Shown here piece after piece: positions 1 through 9,215 of a stretch of 41,036 bases of DNA. Positions within the stretch are counted from its first letter, which is position 1, and each line of letters opens with the position of its first letter. Made by a program: the position numbers and the translations under genes. Location of the stretch: positions 1 through 41,036 of the forward strand of contig CAZJNX010000011.1 in NCBI GenBank assembly GCA_964547415.1. Direction: 5' to 3'. The notes beneath the pieces were generated by a model. That model was not told the origin of the DNA. It saw nothing but the letters and a program-made list of their open reading frames with translations, and ran no database searches. This stretch comes from CAZJNX01 sp964547415. Lineage in GTDB: Bacteria > Pseudomonadota > Alphaproteobacteria > Rhizobiales > Amorphaceae.

Positions 1-197
1 CTGCCGCGCCCGTCGCCCGGCCCCTGCCGCGCTCAAGGAGAAGGGAAGGGGCTGCGGCGGAAGACGTGGCCGCTTCCCGGGCGCGGCCGGCGGGACCCGG
101 TTCGGCCCCGGTCGGCGCAATGTGAGCGGCCGTCTCAACGGTTCCGTCAGGCGGGGCCGTTTCCCTCAGAACCCTCCGGGAGGAACGGAGGGAGGCG
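1..197. other. left flank, no gene seen
   Basis: No reading frame here has convincing coding character. A strong ribosome site (GGAGGGAGG) lies just before the xerC start at 198. The rest is GC-rich with no recognisable promoter or RNA. Confidence 0.5.
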
Positions 198-1136
198 ATG
201 ACCGGGACGGACCTCGTGCCCATGGGGGCGGACGTGGCGGCGCGGCGGGCGGACTGGCTCGCCGCCCTCGAGCACCGGCGCCGCCTGTCGGCCCGGACGG
301 TGGAGGCCTACGAGCGCGACACCCGACAGTTCCTCGCCTTCCTCGCCCGCCACCTCGGCGGCCCGCCGTCCCTCGAGGATCTCGCGGCCCTGCGCGTCGC
401 CGACTACCGCGCCTTCCTTGCCGACCGGCGGCGGGCGGGCGTTGCCCCGCGCTCCCTCGGGCGGGTGCTGGCGGGCGTGCGCTCCTTCCTCGCCCACTGC
501 GAGGTGGCCGACGGTTTCGACGCCGCCGCCGCGCGGGCGGTCGCGACGCCGAAGGCCGGTCGCCGCCTGCCGCGCCCGGTCTCGCCCGAGGAGGCGGGCG
601 CGCTCCTCGAGGAGGCCGCCGCCGACGCGGACGATCCCGCGATCGCCGCCCGCGACACCGCCGTCCTCCTTCTCCTTTACGGGGCGGGCCTTCGCATCGG
701 CGAGGCGCTCTCCCTCACCGTCGGCGACGTGCGGGGCGGCGGCGACACCCTGCGCGTCACCGGGAAGGGCGGGCGGCAGCGGATCGTCCCGCTCCTGCCG
801 GTGGTGCGGGCGGGCCTTAAGGCGCACCTCGCCCGCCAGGCGGCCGGCGCACCGCCGGACGCACCCCTTTTCCGCGGCGTCAGGGGCGGGCCGCTCGGGG
901 CGCGGGCGATCCAGCGGCTGACGGCGCGGTTGCGCGGTGCCCTCGGCCTTCCCGCGAGCGCGACGCCCCACGCCCTGCGCCACTCCTTCGCCACCCACCT
1001 CCTCGGCGCGGGCGCTGACCTGCGCCAGATCCAGGAGCTTCTCGGCCACGCGCGCCTGTCCACCACGCAGGGCTACGCGGCCGTCGACGCCGCGGGCCTG
1101 ATGGCGGCCTGGCGGAGCGCCCACCCGCGGGCGTGA
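198..1136 (+). CDS. xerC: tyrosine recombinase XerC
   Basis: Cytoplasmic site-specific recombinase of the Xer type, which with XerD resolves chromosome dimers at dif. The 312-residue length fits the family. The N-terminal core-binding (SAM-like) domain covers about residues 12-105 and the catalytic domain about 125-305. All six expected active-site positions are visible: Arg166 (GAGLRIGEAL), Lys190 (TGKGG), His258 and Arg261 (HALRHSFATHLL), His284 (LGHARLSTT) and the nucleophile Tyr293 (QGYAAV). The ATG at 198 follows GGAGGGAGGCG, an excellent ribosome site. XerC is chosen over XerD from the N-terminal pattern and length; a non-dif integrase is unlikely because no phage genes are adjacent. 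Confidence 0.93.
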   Translation: MTGTDLVPMGADVAARRADWLAALEHRRRLSARTVEAYERDTRQFLAFLARHLGGPPSLEDLAALRVADYRAFLADRRRAGVAPRSLGRVLAGVRSFLAHCEVADGFDAAAARAVATPKAGRRLPRPVSPEEAGALLEEAAADADDPAIAARDTAVLLLLYGAGLRIGEALSLTVGDVRGGGDTLRVTGKGGRQRIVPLLPVVRAGLKAHLARQAAGAPPDAPLFRGVRGGPLGARAIQRLTARLRGALGLPASATPHALRHSFATHLLGAGADLRQIQELLGHARLSTTQGYAAVDAAGLMAAWRSAHPRA

Positions 1137-1493
1137 CCGGCGCCGGTCCCCCGCGCGGGGGCCGCGGCTCCCGCTGCGGGGCCACGCGGTTTCGCCGGCC
1201 GCTCCCCGCCTTCGGAAGCTCGCGGATCCTTCCCGCAAGACGGGCCGGCCATGTCCCCGCGCCGCGTTCCGGCATGACCGCGGGTGCATCGATCCGCGGG
1301 CGCCGGCGGGAGGGGGCGCCCCGCCCGCGATCCCGTCCGGCGGGAGCGGCGGACGATCGCCCGCGTCGGGGCGGGGCGGGGCGCGCCGCTTTCGCCAGCG
1401 CCGGGCCCGCGCGCTCGCCCGGTCGTGACTGTTCAGCGGGGGCGGCGTCGGCTATCGAGACGCGGAGGGCGCACCGGCACGCGGGAGGCAGCG
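1137..1493. other. intergenic region after xerC
   Basis: This 357-base GC-rich gap has no convincing gene. A perfect palindrome CCCCCGCGCGGGGG (1148-1161) just after xerC could form a short hairpin but lacks a T-run. A ribosome site (GGGAGG) lies at its right end for the next gene. Confidence 0.4.
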
Positions 1494-2762
1494 ATGGCAC
1501 GGCCGCAGGGGGGCAAGGTGGAGTTTCCGGGCGGGGACGGGGCGCGGCTCGCCGCCCGCCTCGACGTGCCCGCGGGCGAGGTGCGGGCGACGGCCCTCTT
1601 CGCCCACTGCTTCACCTGCTCGAAGGACATCTTCGCCGCCCGCATCATCGCCTCCGAGCTCGCCGCCCTCGGCATCGCGGTCCTTCGCTTCGACTTCACC
1701 GGCCTCGGCTCGTCGGAAGGCGAGTTCGCCTCCACCAACTTCTCCTCCAACGTCGCCGACCTCGTGCGCGCCGCCGACTGGCTGCGCGAGAGGCTCGCCG
1801 CGCCCGCCCTCCTCGTCGGCCACTCCCTCGGCGGGGCGGCCGTCGTCGCCGCCGCCGCCGCTATCCCCGAGGCGAAGGCCGTCGCCACCATCGGCGCCCC
1901 GGCCGACGCCGCCCACGTGAAGGAGAACTTCGCCGCCCACCTCGAGCGCATCGAGAGCGAGGGCGAGGCCGAGGTCTCCCTCGCGGGGCGCACCTTCACC
2001 ATCCGCAAGCAGTTCCTCGACGACCTCGAGGGCCACCGCCTGGAGGACGCGGCGAAGGGGCTGAAGCGCGCCCTCCTCGTCCTGCACGCGCCGAAGGACG
2101 CCCAGGTCGGGATCGACAACGCCACCCGCCTGTTCGTCGCCGCCCGCCACCCGAAGAGCTTCGTGTCCCTCGACGAGGCCGACCACCTGCTGTCCCGCCA
2201 CGAGGACGCCCGCTACGCCGCCCACGTGATCGCCGCCTGGGCCTCCCGCTACCTGCCGGCGCTGCCGCCCCGCCGGGAGGCGCCGGCCATGGGCGCGCAG
2301 GAGATCGCCGGCGTCACCGCCCGGGAGACCGGGCGCGGGCGCTACGAGACCGCCCTTGCCGTCGGCCGCCACGCCATGATCGCCGACGAGCCCGCGAGCG
2401 TCGGCGGCGGCGACCAGGGGCCGACGCCCTACGACTACCTGTCGATGGCGCTCGCCGCCTGCACCTCCATGACCTTGCGCATGTACGCCGACCGCAAGAA
2501 GCTCGAGGGCCTGTCCTTCGACGTCGACGTCCGCCACGACAAGGTGCACGCCGCCGACTGCGAGGACTGCATCGAGGAGATCCGCGCCCGCGAGGGCAAG
2601 GTGGACCGCTTCGAGGTGCGCCTTGCCATCCGCGGCACCGACGATCCGGAGCTGCGCGCCCGCCTCGTGGAGATCTCCGGCAAGTGCCCGGTGAAGAAGA
2701 CGCTGGCCGCGGGCGCCGCCGTCGTCACCCTGGAGGTACCCGCGGGCGAGGCCAGGGGCTGA
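1494..2762 (+). CDS. bifunctional alpha/beta hydrolase-OsmC family protein
   Basis: Fusion of two domains in 422 residues. Residues 1-255 are an alpha/beta hydrolase with nucleophile Ser111 in GHSLGG and likely His231 (EADHLLS), with Asp202 a candidate acid. Residues 270-418 are an OsmC/Ohr domain with the two expected cysteines, Cys323 (ALAACTSMTLRMYA) and Cys398 (GKCPVKK), typical of thiol peroxidases that reduce organic hydroperoxides. This architecture is a known family in proteobacteria; the hydrolase substrate is not known. The start at 1494 is chosen because GGGAGG precedes it and homology to hydrolases begins at once; upstream in-frame sequence has no domain. Likely cytoplasmic and monocistronic. 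Confidence 0.9.
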   Translation: MARPQGGKVEFPGGDGARLAARLDVPAGEVRATALFAHCFTCSKDIFAARIIASELAALGIAVLRFDFTGLGSSEGEFASTNFSSNVADLVRAADWLRERLAAPALLVGHSLGGAAVVAAAAAIPEAKAVATIGAPADAAHVKENFAAHLERIESEGEAEVSLAGRTFTIRKQFLDDLEGHRLEDAAKGLKRALLVLHAPKDAQVGIDNATRLFVAARHPKSFVSLDEADHLLSRHEDARYAAHVIAAWASRYLPALPPRREAPAMGAQEIAGVTARETGRGRYETALAVGRHAMIADEPASVGGGDQGPTPYDYLSMALAACTSMTLRMYADRKKLEGLSFDVDVRHDKVHAADCEDCIEEIRAREGKVDRFEVRLAIRGTDDPELRARLVEISGKCPVKKTLAAGAAVVTLEVPAGEARG

Positions 2763-2905
2763 GGACGGGCGTCCAACCTTACCAAATCGTCATGTGGCGG
2801 ACAGGCGGCGGTAAGCTTGCCCGTCCTAGATTGCCGGGGACGAACGTGCCCGCCGGACGTCGGGAGTCCGGCCGGCCCGTCGACAACCCGAGGATCGAGG
2901 TCTCC

Positions 2906-4441
2906 ATGACGGACACCCATTCGAGAAAGCCCCTGCGCGTCCGCGCCGTGCGCTACGCCGGCCTCGCCGTCGGAACGGTCGCGCTCGGCGCGGCCGGCGC
3001 CTTCGGTGCCGACCTTCTCGGCAACACCGCGCCCGCCCAGGCCGAGAACCTGTCGAAGAACGTGGTGCGGCCCCAGGTGCCGACCTTCGCCGACATCGTG
3101 GAGCGGGTGAGCCCCGCCGTCGTGTCGGTCCGCGTCACCGGCGAGCCGCGCTCGCGGCTTTCGAGCTTCGGCGGCGTCTCGCCCTTCGGCGGCGGCGACA
3201 ACCCGCTCGAGGGCACGCCCTTCGAGCGCTTCTTCAACGACCGCTTCGGCGACGACGACGGCGAGCGCCCCGAGCGCCCGCAGCGCCGGCAGTTCTCCAT
3301 GGGCCAGGGCTCGGGCTTCTTCATCTCCGAGGACGGCTACGTGGTGACGAACAACCACGTGGTCGACGGCGCCTCCAAGGTGGAGGTGGTGCTCGGCTCG
3401 GGCGACACCTTCGAGGCGGAGGTCATCGGCACCGACGACAAGACCGACCTCGCCCTCCTGAAGGTGGACGCGGACCGCGCCTTCCCGTTCGTCACCTTCA
3501 ACGACGACGACGCCGAGCCCGTGCGGGTCGGCGACTGGGTGATGGCGGTCGGCAACCCGTTCGGCCTCGGCGGCACCGTGACGGCCGGCATCGTGTCCGC
3601 GCGCGGCCGCGAGATCGGCGCGGGGCCCTACGACGACTTCATCCAGATCGACGCGCCCATCAACCGCGGCAACTCGGGCGGACCCACCTTCGACCTCGAC
3701 GGCGAGGTGGTGGGCGTCAACACCGCCATCTATTCGCCCTCGGGCGGCTCGGTGGGGATCGGCTTCGCGATTCCGGCCGCGATCGCCGAGACCGTCATCG
3801 AGGACCTGAAGGACGACGGCGCCGTCACCCGCGGCTGGCTCGGCGTGCAGATCCAGCCGATCACGCCGGAGATCGCCGACAGCCTCGGCCTCGCCGAGGC
3901 CGCGGGCGCCCTCGTGGTGGAGCCGCAGGAGGGCAGCCCCGCCGACGAGGCGGGCCTCGAGGCGGGCGATGCGATCCTCGCCGTGAACGGCGAACCGGTG
4001 GAGGACCCGCGCGACCTCGCCCGCACCATCTCCACGATGGAGCCGGGCTCGGTGGCCGAGATCACCGTCGCGCGCGACGGCGAGGAGCGCACCTTCGCGG
4101 TCGAGCTCGGCCGCCTCGCGGCCGCCACCGAGCGGGCCGACGCCGGCAGCCCCGGCGAGGCGCTCACCACCTTCGGCCTGCGCCTCGCCCCGGCGGCGAG
4201 CATGGAGATGGGTGGCGAGGGCCTCGCCATCCTCGAGGTTGACCCGGAAGGGCCGGCCGCCGAACGCGGCCTCAGGACCGGCGACGTGATCCTGTCGGCG
4301 GGCGGCGAGCCGGTGGATTCCACCGAAGCGCTCGAGCGGCAGATGTCTGCCGCCGAGGAGGAGGGGCGCAAGAACGTTCTCCTCAAGGTCCAGTCGGGCG
4401 ACCAGGTGCGCTTCGTCGCGCTCCCCCTCGACGCGGCCTGA
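2906..4441 (+). CDS. Do/DegP-family periplasmic serine protease
   Basis: HtrA-type protease and chaperone of the cell envelope, 511 residues. An N-terminal export segment lies at about 14-46 (ALGAAGAFGADLL, ending near APAQA). The trypsin-like domain carries His151 (TNNHVVDG), Asp181 (KTDLALLKV) and Ser257 (RGNSGGP). Two PDZ domains follow, about 309-405 and 420-508, with GWLGVQIQ marking the first. An acidic/arginine linker (DDDGERPERPQRR, 116-128) sits in the LA-loop region. A longer in-frame reading from 1133 is rejected, since 1133-2905 overlaps the hydrolase-OsmC gene in another frame. It lies just before the response regulator/kinase pair, an arrangement common in Hyphomicrobiales, though a terminator separates them. 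Confidence 0.94.
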   Translation: MTDTHSRKPLRVRAVRYAGLAVGTVALGAAGAFGADLLGNTAPAQAENLSKNVVRPQVPTFADIVERVSPAVVSVRVTGEPRSRLSSFGGVSPFGGGDNPLEGTPFERFFNDRFGDDDGERPERPQRRQFSMGQGSGFFISEDGYVVTNNHVVDGASKVEVVLGSGDTFEAEVIGTDDKTDLALLKVDADRAFPFVTFNDDDAEPVRVGDWVMAVGNPFGLGGTVTAGIVSARGREIGAGPYDDFIQIDAPINRGNSGGPTFDLDGEVVGVNTAIYSPSGGSVGIGFAIPAAIAETVIEDLKDDGAVTRGWLGVQIQPITPEIADSLGLAEAAGALVVEPQEGSPADEAGLEAGDAILAVNGEPVEDPRDLARTISTMEPGSVAEITVARDGEERTFAVELGRLAAATERADAGSPGEALTTFGLRLAPAASMEMGGEGLAILEVDPEGPAAERGLRTGDVILSAGGEPVDSTEALERQMSAAEEEGRKNVLLKVQSGDQVRFVALPLDAA

Positions 4442-4475
4442 CCCTCCAGCGGCCGGCGAACGGCTCCGGACGGGG

Positions 4476-4504
4476 CGGCGGGCGGTTCTTTCCGCCCGCC
4501 GTTT
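4476..4504 (+). terminator. intrinsic terminator after the Do protease
   Basis: A 10-bp GC stem (left arm 4476-4485, right arm 4492-4501) with loop TTCTTT is followed by TTT. It lies 35 bases after the protease stop and before the response regulator start. Confidence 0.75.
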
Positions 4505-4547
4505 CCTGTATCGCAGGCCCCATGATGGACGGGGGCCGGACGGGGCG

Positions 4548-5231
4548 ATGCGCATCCTGCTCGTGGAGGACGACGCGGAAGCGGCGAACTACATCCGCCG
4601 CGGACTGACGGAGGCGGGCCACACGGTGGACGTGGAAGCCGACGGGGAAGCAGGCCTCGCCGCCGCGCGCGCCGGTGCCTACGACCTCCTGATCCTCGAC
4701 CGGATGCTGCCGCGCCTCGACGGCCTCGCCGTCATCGAGGCGCTCCGGAAGGCCGGCGACCACACGCCGATCCTGGTCCTGTCCGCCCTCGGCCAGGTGG
4801 ACGACCGGGTGAAGGGGCTCCGGGCGGGCGGCGACGACTACCTGCCCAAGCCCTACGCCTTCACCGAGCTCCTCGCCCGCGTCGAGGTGCTCGGACGCCG
4901 CCAGCAGCCCATGGAGGTGGCGACCAGCTACCGCGTCGGCGACCTGGAGCTCGACCGCCTCGCCCACACCGTCTCCCGCGCGGGCAAGGCGATCAACCTG
5001 CAGCCGCGGGAGTTCCGCCTCCTCGAGTACCTGATGCGCCACGCCGACCAGGTGGTGACGCGCACCATGCTACTCGAGAACGTCTGGGACTACCACTTCG
5101 ACCCGCAGACCAACGTGATCGACGTCCACATATCGCGGCTGAGGGGAAAGATCGACAAGGGCTTCGACCCGCCGCTCCTCGTGACCGTGCGCGGGTCGGG
5201 CTACATGATCCGCTCGCCCGGCCGCGCCTGA
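4548..5231 (+). CDS. OmpR-family response regulator
   Basis: DNA-binding response regulator, 227 residues. The receiver domain spans 1-115 with acidic pocket Glu7/Asp8/Asp9, phosphoacceptor Asp51 (LILDRMLP) and conserved Lys101 (YLPKPY). The winged-helix output domain spans about 127-224, with the recognition part VIDVHISRLRGKID and the terminal hairpin VTVRGSGYMI. Its partner is the histidine kinase 38 bases downstream on the same strand, so the two are probably co-transcribed. The target genes cannot be read from sequence; proximity to the envelope protease suggests an envelope signal. Confidence 0.93.
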   Translation: MRILLVEDDAEAANYIRRGLTEAGHTVDVEADGEAGLAAARAGAYDLLILDRMLPRLDGLAVIEALRKAGDHTPILVLSALGQVDDRVKGLRAGGDDYLPKPYAFTELLARVEVLGRRQQPMEVATSYRVGDLELDRLAHTVSRAGKAINLQPREFRLLEYLMRHADQVVTRTMLLENVWDYHFDPQTNVIDVHISRLRGKIDKGFDPPLLVTVRGSGYMIRSPGRA

Positions 5232-5269
5232 CGCCGCCCGCCGCGGCCGCCGCGCCGCAGGGACCTGCG

Positions 5270-6694
5270 ATGATGCTCCGCTCCACCGCGATGAGGCTCG
5301 TCCTCGTCTTCCTCACCATCTTCGCGGCGGCGTCCGCGGGGCTCATCCTGTTCATCGCCGTCGCCACCATCGAGCTCATCGACCGGCAGATGCGCGAGGC
5401 GATCGAGGCGGAGATCCGCTCCCTCGCCGAGGAGTACCGGGCGGCGGGCGTCGTCGGCCTCGTGCGCGGGGTGGAGCGGCGCTCGATCCGCCCGGGGGCG
5501 AGCCTCTACCTCCTCACCGACTTCGCGGGAAACCGCATCTCCGGCAACATCGCGGACCTGTCGTCGGACGCGAAGGTGGTGACGGCGGAGGAGACCTTCC
5601 CCGTGCGCTACACGCGCCTCCTCGCCGGCGAGGGCGGGCCGGAGCGGGCGGGCGGCGAGCGGCGGGCGATCGCGCGGATCTTCGTCCTGCCCGGGGGCTT
5701 CCGCCTCCTCGTCGGGCGGGACATCGAGGAGCGGCTTGAGTTCGGGACCATCATCCGCCGGGCGATCGCGGGGGCGCTCGTGCTCGTCGCGCTCCTCGCC
5801 CTCGGCAGCTACCTGTTCGTCTCCCGCAAGGTGCTGAGGAAGATCGACGCCATCGCCCTGTCGGGCCGGCGGATCGTGGCCGGCAACCTCGGCGAGCGCC
5901 TGCCGGAGGACGGCTCGGGCGACGAGTTCGACCGCCTCGCCGCCTCCGTGAACGCCATGCTGGACCGCATCGCCCAGCTCGACGCGGGGCTGCGCGACGT
6001 GTCGGACAACATCGCCCACGACCTCAAGACCCCGCTCACGCGCCTGCGCAACCGGATAGAGGAGCGCCTGAGGACCCAAGGCGCACCCGACGCGCAGACG
6101 GAGGCCCTGCTTTCGGGCGTCATCGAGGAATCGGAGGCGCTCATCCGCACCTTCGACGCCCTCCTCATGATCGCGCGGGTGGAGTCCGTCTCCACCGAGA
6201 CGCGGATCGTCTCGGGCGACGTGATGGCGGTGGTGCGCGACATGGCCGAACTCTACGAGCCGGTGGCCGAGGAGGCGGGCGCCCGCCTCGATGTGGACGC
6301 GCCCGGCACCCTCGTCGCGCCCATCAACCGGGAGCTCGTCCGCCCGATGGTGGCGAACCTCCTCGACAACGCGATCAAGTACGGCGCGGCGACCGCGGCG
6401 GGCGAACCCGTGATCCGCCTGTCGGTGCGGGCGGACGATCGCTTCGTGACGATCCGCGTCGCCGACAACGGGGCGGGCATTCCGGCCGCGGACCGGGAGC
6501 GGGTGACGGGCCGCTTCGTGCGCCTCCAGAAGAGCCGCTCGGCCCCGGGCGCGGGGCTCGGCCTTTCCCTCGTGAAGGCGGTGGTGAGCTACCACGGGGG
6601 CATGCTCGTCCTCGCCGACGCGGCGCCGGGCCTTGCGGTCGAGGCGCGCTTTCCCCGCGGTCGCATTCCGCCGGACGGAGCGGGGCGGCCTTGA
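5270..6694 (+). CDS. sensor histidine kinase
   Basis: Inner-membrane HisKA-type kinase of 474 residues, partner of the preceding regulator. TM1 is about 8-33 and TM2 about 163-185, giving a periplasmic sensor of roughly 130 residues. A HAMP domain (about 186-240) precedes the HisKA helix with phospho-acceptor His250 in NIAHDLKTPL. The ATP-binding domain has the N-box VANLLDNAIKYG (361-372), DNGAGIP (399-405) and GAGLGLSLVK (427-436). A second ATG at 5273 would shorten it by one residue. The sensor region has no recognisable ligand motif. Confidence 0.92.
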   Translation: MMLRSTAMRLVLVFLTIFAAASAGLILFIAVATIELIDRQMREAIEAEIRSLAEEYRAAGVVGLVRGVERRSIRPGASLYLLTDFAGNRISGNIADLSSDAKVVTAEETFPVRYTRLLAGEGGPERAGGERRAIARIFVLPGGFRLLVGRDIEERLEFGTIIRRAIAGALVLVALLALGSYLFVSRKVLRKIDAIALSGRRIVAGNLGERLPEDGSGDEFDRLAASVNAMLDRIAQLDAGLRDVSDNIAHDLKTPLTRLRNRIEERLRTQGAPDAQTEALLSGVIEESEALIRTFDALLMIARVESVSTETRIVSGDVMAVVRDMAELYEPVAEEAGARLDVDAPGTLVAPINRELVRPMVANLLDNAIKYGAATAAGEPVIRLSVRADDRFVTIRVADNGAGIPAADRERVTGRFVRLQKSRSAPGAGLGLSLVKAVVSYHGGMLVLADAAPGLAVEARFPRGRIPPDGAGRP

Positions 6695-6753
6695 CCGGGG
6701 GCGGTCCGGGCGGCGATCACTCGGGTCGTTCCGGACGACAAGGAGGGTGCCCG

Positions 6754-7977
6754 ATGAGGGCCGCCGGCGAGGACGGGGTGACGGGCGAGCGGGAGGCGAT
6801 GGCGCGGCGGATCGGCGAGACGGTCGCCGTGGCCGAGGCGCTGGCGCCGACCCTGCAGGCGCGCGCGGCGGCGGCCGAGGCGGCCGGCGAGGTCCCGGCG
6901 GAGACGCTCGCCGACCTCCAGGACGCGGGCCTCCTCGACGTGGTGACGCCCGCCGCCGCGGGCGGGGCGGAGCTCGACTACGTCGCCCTCGTGGACGTGG
7001 CGGAGGCGCTCGGCACCGCCTGCGCCTCCACCGCCTGGACCTTCGCCGCCCTCGCGAGCCACCGCTTCGTGCTCGCCCTCTTCCCGCCCGCCGCCCAGGA
7101 GCGGGTCTTCGGGCAGGACCGGGCGGCGCGGATCGCGGGCTCCTTCGTCTTCGCCTCGGGCCGGGCCTATCCGGAGGGGGACGGCTATCGCCTGTCGGGC
7201 GCCTGGCCGCTGGCCTCGGCGGTGGCGAGCGCGGACTTCGTGATCCTCGCCGCCGTCGTCGGCCTCGACGCCTCCTTCGAGACCCGCGAGTACCGGCTGT
7301 TCCTCGTGCCGCGGGCGCAGACCACCCTCGGCTGGCCCCTCGACGTGATGGGCCTGAAGGCGACCGGCTCCCGCGAGGTGGGCGTGAAGGATCTCGCCGT
7401 GCCCGCCGCCATGACGGTCGCGGCGGAGGACCTCAGGGGCTGCGCGGCGCCCGGCGCGGCGAGGAACCCGGCCCCGCTCTACCGCCTGCCGGTGTTCGCG
7501 CTCCTGCCGTTCGGCTTCGCGGGCGTCGCCCTCGGCAACGCGCGCGGGGCGGTCGCCGACTTCGTGGCCGAGAGCAGCCACCGCGCCTCCCGCGTCACCT
7601 CCGCCCGCGTGTCGGACTACCAGTCGACGCAGCTGAAGATCGCCGAGGCCGCCGCCCGGGTGGACGCGGCGCGGCGCGTCATGCGCACCATCTGCGGGGA
7701 GGCGATGGACGATGCCCGCGCGGGTCGCGCGCCCACCATGGCGGAAAAGGTGCGCTTCCTGCGGGACGGTGCGTTCTCCGCCCGTCTCGCCCGGGAGGCG
7801 GTGGACATCGCCTTCGCCGCGGGCGGGGCCGGGGCGCTCCGGGGCGATGCCCTGCGCCAGCGCCAGTTCCGCGACGCCCACGCCATCGCCGCCCACGCGG
7901 GCCTCAACTTCGACGCGGCGGGTGCGGCCTACGGGCGCGTCGCCCTCGGCCTCGAACCGGACAACCCCATCCTGTGA
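6754..7977 (+). CDS. acyl-CoA dehydrogenase-fold flavin monooxygenase
   Basis: A 407-residue protein of the acyl-CoA dehydrogenase superfamily, nearest to group D two-component flavin monooxygenases (HsaA/HpaB-like oxygenases). The N-terminal helical domain (LADLQDAGLLDVVTP), middle beta domain (YRLSGAWPLAS, GLKATGSREV) and C-terminal type-2 domain (RVTSARVSDYQSTQLKIAEA) are visible. These enzymes use reduced flavin supplied by a partner reductase to hydroxylate phenolic or related compounds. The next gene (8063) is such a reductase, which supports oxygenase over dehydrogenase. The ATG at 6754 follows AGGAGGG; an upstream in-frame start at 6691 has only low-complexity sequence. Substrate unknown. 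Confidence 0.8.
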   Translation: MRAAGEDGVTGEREAMARRIGETVAVAEALAPTLQARAAAAEAAGEVPAETLADLQDAGLLDVVTPAAAGGAELDYVALVDVAEALGTACASTAWTFAALASHRFVLALFPPAAQERVFGQDRAARIAGSFVFASGRAYPEGDGYRLSGAWPLASAVASADFVILAAVVGLDASFETREYRLFLVPRAQTTLGWPLDVMGLKATGSREVGVKDLAVPAAMTVAAEDLRGCAAPGAARNPAPLYRLPVFALLPFGFAGVALGNARGAVADFVAESSHRASRVTSARVSDYQSTQLKIAEAAARVDAARRVMRTICGEAMDDARAGRAPTMAEKVRFLRDGAFSARLAREAVDIAFAAGGAGALRGDALRQRQFRDAHAIAAHAGLNFDAAGAAYGRVALGLEPDNPIL

Positions 7978-8062
7978 CACGCGCCATGGACACGGCCGCC
8001 GCCCCCGTCGTATCCGGGGGCTGGCCGCACGCGGCCCTTGCCACCCTTCCGACGACGGGCTG

Positions 8063-8557
8063 ATGGACGGCGACAGGATCGACACGCGCGACTTTCGCCG
8101 CGCCCTCGGCTCGTTCGGCACGGGGGTGACGGTCATCACCGCGCGCGGGGAGGACGGGCAGCGCGTGGCGCTGACGGCCAACTCCTTCAGCTCCGTCTCG
8201 CTGGATCCGCCGCTCGTCCTGTGGTCGCTCGGCATCTACGCGCCGAGCCTGCCCGTCTTCCAGGATGCGAGCCACTTCGCCGTCAACGTCCTGTCGGTGG
8301 AGCAGGAGGACCTCGCGGTCCACTTCTCCAAACCCTCGGACGACAAGTTCCGGGACATCGCCTGCGGCGAGGGGCTCGGCCGCGCGCCCATCCTCGACGA
8401 CGTGATCGCCACGTTCGAGTGCCGGAACGCTTTCCGCTACTACGGGGGCGACCACGTCATCTTCCTCGGCGCGGTGGAGCGCTACGGCTACCGGCAGGAC
8501 GGGGAGCCGCTGCTGTTCTGCCGCGGCGCCTTCGGCCGCTTCGAGACGGGCGAATGA
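8063..8557 (+). CDS. flavin reductase domain protein (monooxygenase partner)
   Basis: A 164-residue single-domain flavin reductase (HpaC/HsaB type), which reduces FMN or FAD with NAD(P)H. Family marks include the N-terminal FRRALGSFGTGVTVITA, then ALTANSFSSVSLDPPLVLWS and FAVNVLSVEQ. It lies 85 bases after the oxygenase on the same strand, and the pair fits a two-component monooxygenase. The ATG at 8063 starts the conserved domain directly. A strong hairpin follows its stop. Confidence 0.88.
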   Translation: MDGDRIDTRDFRRALGSFGTGVTVITARGEDGQRVALTANSFSSVSLDPPLVLWSLGIYAPSLPVFQDASHFAVNVLSVEQEDLAVHFSKPSDDKFRDIACGEGLGRAPILDDVIATFECRNAFRYYGGDHVIFLGAVERYGYRQDGEPLLFCRGAFGRFETGE

Positions 8558-8586
8558 AAAGGCGCCGCGGCGGGGGCCGCGGCGCC
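8557..8586 (-). terminator. intrinsic terminator between convergent genes
   Basis: An 11-bp GC stem (8561-8571 with 8576-8586) with a four-base loop is followed on the minus strand by TTTT (8560-8557). It is best placed to end the minus-strand gene at 8622, and the hairpin may also serve the flavin reductase. Confidence 0.7.
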
Positions 8587-8621
8587 TCGGGAACCGATCG
8601 GTGGGGCCGGGTGCGGCCTCG

Positions 8622-9215
8622 TCAGTGGGCGGTCACCGCCGGGATCGCCTCGGAGAGGTCGCTGCGGAAGAAGACCGCGTTGGCGACTTCCGCCGGGCTC
8701 TCGAGCGCCTCGATCAGGACCGAGCGGGCCTTGTCCCGCCCCATGGTCACCTCGGCGGCGACGACCGCGCCGCCCGCGTCCCGCTCCACCGCGACGGCGG
8801 GAACGCCGGTGCCCCTCCCTATCTCCGTGGTCCGGTGCACCGGGTCGACGCGGATGAGGACGACCCCCTCCTCGCCGCTCTCGCGCACGACCACGGCCTT
8901 GCCGTCGGTCATCTCCACCCGCGACGTGACCGGGTCGGCGATGGCCGACGGGGGCAGGCGGTCGGTGTTCGTCTTGGCGACGCTGCCCGCCGCCGGCTGC
9001 ACGTCCGCCACGCGGTGGGGCCCGACGACGCGGACACCGTCCTGCGGCGCGGGCGGCAGGTCGGCCGCGACCGCCGCCACCGGCGCACCGGCGCGGGCGA
9101 CGGGCATCTCGATGTAGTCATCGACGGACGGCCGGTCGAAGACGGTGAAGGCCAGGACGACACCCGCCAGCGGTGCAGCCGCCCCGGCAAGGAAGATCCA
9201 ACGCATGCCGCCCAT
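8622..9215 (-). CDS. hypothetical membrane-anchored or exported protein
   Basis: A 197-residue protein I do not recognise. Residues 5-24 (RWIFLAGAAAPLAGVVLAFT) form one hydrophobic segment, probably an anchor or uncleaved signal. The rest is soluble: a proline/alanine-rich stretch (40-100), then a beta-rich part with VTSRVEMTDGKAVVVRES and VVLIRVDPVHRTTEI. The ATG at 9215 is preceded on its strand by GGGAG at a good distance; a longer frame to 9308 is not needed. It is transcribed alone and ends at the hairpin at 8557-8586. Confidence 0.72.
   Translation of the reverse strand: MGGMRWIFLAGAAAPLAGVVLAFTVFDRPSVDDYIEMPVARAGAPVAAVAADLPPAPQDGVRVVGPHRVADVQPAAGSVAKTNTDRLPPSAIADPVTSRVEMTDGKAVVVRESGEEGVVLIRVDPVHRTTEIGRGTGVPAVAVERDAGGAVVAAEVTMGRDKARSVLIEALESPAEVANAVFFRSDLSEAIPAVTAH

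Noticed and set aside
198..1136. XerC as an integrase of a genomic island
   Set aside because: No att-like repeats, tRNA or phage genes seen; housekeeping-type length and motifs.
1133..2905. Upstream in-frame extension making a 1102-residue fusion with the Do protease
   Set aside because: This part overlaps the hydrolase-OsmC gene in another frame and is Arg-rich shadow; the protease has its own ATG and export signal at 2906.
2435..4555. 706-residue open frame antisense to the Do protease
   Set aside because: Codon-shadow frame typical of very GC-rich DNA; sense strand has a complete, motif-rich protease.
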